A DNA stretch of 7,637 bases, from NCBI GenBank assembly GCA_045590935.1, contig JAZNSA010000117.1:1-7637 (forward strand), written 5' to 3'. The position numbers were made by a program, and so were the translations under genes. The stretch comes from CAKSHP01 sp045590935 (lineage in GTDB: Bacteria > Bacillota > Clostridia > UBA1381 > UMGS1253). A model generated the notes under the pieces. It worked only from the letters and a program-made list of their open reading frames with translations, did no database searches and was not told where the DNA came from. How positions within the stretch are numbered: position 1 is the stretch's first letter; each line of letters starts with the position of its first letter. This document shows, piece by piece, positions 7,006-7,637 of this stretch.

Positions 7006-7023
7006 TAGATATTTTCTTTCTAT
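6993..7023. promoter_or_regulatory. Candidate operator: two short inverted repeats over the divergent promoter region
   Basis: ATCTA (6993-6997) and TAGAT (7006-7010) form an inverted repeat that brackets the lipoprotein -35 box. ATAGA (7005-7009) and TCTAT (7019-7023) form a second, partly overlapping one just before the possible -10 of the regulator gene. Two further TCTAT copies lie in the lipoprotein leader (6930-6934, 6940-6944). The placement fits binding by the adjacent Xre protein, but arms of 5 bases in AT-rich DNA are weak evidence. Confidence 0.3.
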
Positions 7024-7031
7024 GGTAAAAT
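7023..7031 (+). promoter_or_regulatory. Possible extended -10 promoter of the Xre gene
   Basis: TGGTAAAAT (7023-7031) matches the extended -10 form TG-n-TATAAT with one mismatch, and no convincing -35 lies upstream. Transcription would start near 7038, giving a leader of only a few bases before the start codon. The call is tentative, and a promoter further upstream cannot be excluded. Confidence 0.35.
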
Positions 7032-7039
7032 AACTTTGG

Positions 7040-7258
7040 GTGATGCAAATGAATTTAACATTTGGTGAAAAAATACGGAATTTAAGAGAAGAATTAAATT
7101 TAAATCAATCTCAGCTTGGAAAAGAGCTTCAAATGACACAAAGAAAAATTTCTTATATAGAATGCGGAAAATACGAGCCCAGCATCGAGGATATAATCCT
7201 TTTCTGTCAATTTTTTGAAGTATCCTCTGATTATTTAATTGGCTTAAAGGACAAATAA
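7040..7258 (+). CDS. Small Xre/Cro-type helix-turn-helix regulator
   Basis: This is a 72-residue protein, essentially one HTH_3 domain, of the lambda Cro/C1-like family. The order is FGEKIRNLREELNLNQSQLGKEL, then the recognition-helix part MTQRKISYIECGKYEPS, then the closing FCQFFEVSSDYLIGLKD, the usual end of such single-domain regulators. It should bind DNA as a dimer; there is no ligand or peptidase domain. The longest frame opens with GTG at 7040, but a GGGTGA Shine-Dalgarno (7038-7043) lies 5 bases before ATG 7049. The likely product is therefore 69 residues starting MNLTFGEK. It is divergent from the lipoprotein gene and ends before a strong terminator, so it is probably monocistronic. 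Control of the lipoprotein promoter and of itself is inferred from position. Confidence 0.9.
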   Translation: MMQMNLTFGEKIRNLREELNLNQSQLGKELQMTQRKISYIECGKYEPSIEDIILFCQFFEVSSDYLIGLKDK

Positions 7259-7315
7259 ATTACTTCAAGTTGATTTCAAAAATGTGTCAGACGTAATAAT
7301 AAATTTGGGCATTAA

Positions 7316-7346
7316 AAAATCCTGTCGAATATCTCGATAGGATTTT
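7316..7346. terminator. Bidirectional terminator after the Xre gene
   Basis: AAAATCCTGTCGA (7316-7328) pairs with TCGATAGGATTTT (7334-7346) over 13 base pairs, including one G-T pair, around a five-base loop. The plus strand continues CTTATCTTTT and the minus strand has six T's inside and after the stem. It ends the Xre transcript and could also stop minus-strand readthrough from the tRNA side. Confidence 0.85.
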
Positions 7347-7442
7347 CTTATCTTTTAATAAAAAATACGCCAAATTTTAATCAATGAAGTGATATAAAAC
7401 GCTTCTGCTTTATAATTTATTGACAAAGTTAATTTTTTAAAA

Positions 7443-7465
7443 GATTTTCGCATCAAGCGAAAATC
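7443..7465 (-). terminator. Perfect hairpin, possible second terminator of the minus-strand tRNA transcript
   Basis: GATTTTCGC (7443-7451) and GCGAAAATC (7457-7465) form a perfect 9-base-pair stem with a five-base loop. On the minus strand the stem is followed by TTTTAAAAAATT, which fits a terminator. It lies more than 100 bases past the tRNA end, beyond another terminator, so it may be a backup or an unrelated palindrome. Confidence 0.45.
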
Positions 7466-7479
7466 AACCTGACTTCTTC

Positions 7480-7539
7480 ACTATTACTTCTTACTTATTA
7501 CTTTCCAAAAATTCCTCAGTTTAAGTAAGAGTGAATAGG
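7480..7539. repeat. Imperfect TC/AG-rich inverted repeat
   Basis: The arm at 7480-7496 matches the reverse complement of 7523-7539 at 13 of 17 positions, including the exact 8-base pair TCTTACTT (7489-7496) and AAGTAAGA (7523-7530). The first arm also contains two direct copies of TATTACTT (7482-7489, 7496-7503). The left side is TC-rich and the right side AG-rich. It resembles the low-complexity intergenic repeats of many AT-rich genomes, but the family is not identified. Confidence 0.45.
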
Positions 7540-7583
7540 TAAAAAGTAAAAATTCCCCATTCACACGAATGAGGAATTTTTGG
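7505..7583. repeat. 14-base inverted copy of the tRNA CCA/terminator arm
   Basis: CCAAAAATTCCTCA at 7505-7518 is the exact reverse complement of 7570-7583, which contains the encoded CCA end of the tRNA and the first arm of its terminator. In the minus-strand transcript the tRNA trailer could therefore pair either with the near terminator arm or with this more distant one. Confidence 0.6.
7548..7581 (-). terminator. Terminator of the tRNA-Lys transcript
   Basis: AAAAATTCC (7548-7556) pairs with GGAATTTTT (7573-7581), and after one mismatch CATTC (7558-7562) pairs with GAATG (7567-7571) around an ACAC loop. Read on the minus strand, the stem runs into TTTTTACTTTTTACC. It starts right at the encoded CCA, so the tRNA trailer is almost entirely terminator. 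Confidence 0.8.
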
Positions 7584-7637
7584 TACACCATCGGGGGCTC
7601 GAACCCCGGACACCCTGATTAAGAGTCAGGTGCTCTA
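7581..7637 (-). tRNA. tRNA-Lys (anticodon CUU), 3' portion, cut by the window end
   Basis: The 57 bases present give the end of the D arm (TAGAGC), the anticodon stem CCTGA/TCAGG with loop CTCTTAA, and a five-base variable region. The T arm is CGGGG-TTCGAGC-CCCCG, followed by acceptor strand ATGGTGT, discriminator A and encoded CCA. The anticodon is CTT (7623-7621), read as lysine for AAG codons, with T33 and A37 in place. About 19 bases of the 5' end lie beyond the window. A37 next to a U36 anticodon is a normal t6A site. Confidence 0.93.

Larger units (their letters stand above)
7259..7580. other. Non-coding spacer between the Xre gene and the tRNA
   Basis: No credible gene is seen in these 322 bases on either strand. 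The spacer holds the Xre terminator, an AT-rich stretch (7347-7440) with an isolated TTGACA (7420-7425) lacking a matching -10 box, a perfect hairpin (7443-7465), a TC/AG-rich imperfect palindrome (7480-7539), and the tRNA terminator (7548-7581). Confidence 0.7.

Noticed and set aside
7420..7448. TTGACA with a possible promoter
   Set aside because: At 17-base spacing the -10 position reads GATTTT and lies inside a hairpin; no gene follows on the plus strand.
7505..7583. Integration (att) site scar at the tRNA 3' end
   Set aside because: The 14-base duplicate is inverted, whereas tRNA-integrating elements leave direct repeats, and no integrase is present.
3832..7637. Functional link between mtaB and the tRNA-Lys gene
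   Set aside because: MtaB is known to modify lysine tRNAs, but the best-known target is the UUU isoacceptor and the genes are in separate units more than 2 kb apart; proximity is probably chance.

Overview
The window comes from a low-GC, AT-rich Gram-positive genome, most likely a gut-type Clostridia (Eubacteriales). The signs are strong purine-rich Shine-Dalgarno sites, SigA promoters close to consensus, TTG start use, an OGG1-type glycosylase of the clostridial kind, an HPr-family protein with a conserved Ser46 region, and a lipoprotein built from Cys/His repeats. The organism is inferred from gene style and composition; no rRNA or other marker is present.

Region 1 (1-3470) is a three-gene plus-strand operon behind a near-perfect SigA promoter (51-79). 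It encodes a MoxR AAA+ ATPase, a DUF58 protein, and a polytopic membrane protein whose cytoplasmic tail resembles DUF4129. This is the MoxR/DUF58/TgpA-like gene order, but the third protein has no room for a transglutaminase domain. A hairpin at 3446-3463 ends the operon and is shared with the convergent gene that follows.

Region 2 (3488-3793) is a minus-strand gene for a 75-residue HPr-fold protein. It has lost the phosphorylated histidine but keeps the regulatory-serine motif. Its promoter lies face to face with a possible promoter for the next plus-strand genes, and their -10 boxes overlap.

Region 3 (3832-6067) is a plus-strand pair. mtaB encodes a radical-SAM tRNA methylthiotransferase and is followed by an 8-oxoguanine DNA glycosylase/AP lyase gene. 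A strong hairpin at 6045-6066 follows.

Region 4 (6119-7258) looks more accessory. A minus-strand gene encodes a secreted lipoprotein with three Cys/His (zinc-ribbon-like) repeats and a C-terminal, probably OB-like, domain. It is divergent from a small Xre/Cro-type regulator. The intergenic region holds a TTGACT-17-TATAAT promoter for the lipoprotein and short inverted repeats that could be operators.

Region 5 (7259-7637) is non-coding apart from the 3' part of a minus-strand tRNA-Lys(CUU) at the window edge. It contains three hairpins and an imperfect palindromic TC/AG-rich stretch that partly duplicates, in inverted orientation, the tRNA CCA end and terminator arm. No CRISPR array, insertion sequence or transposase was seen.
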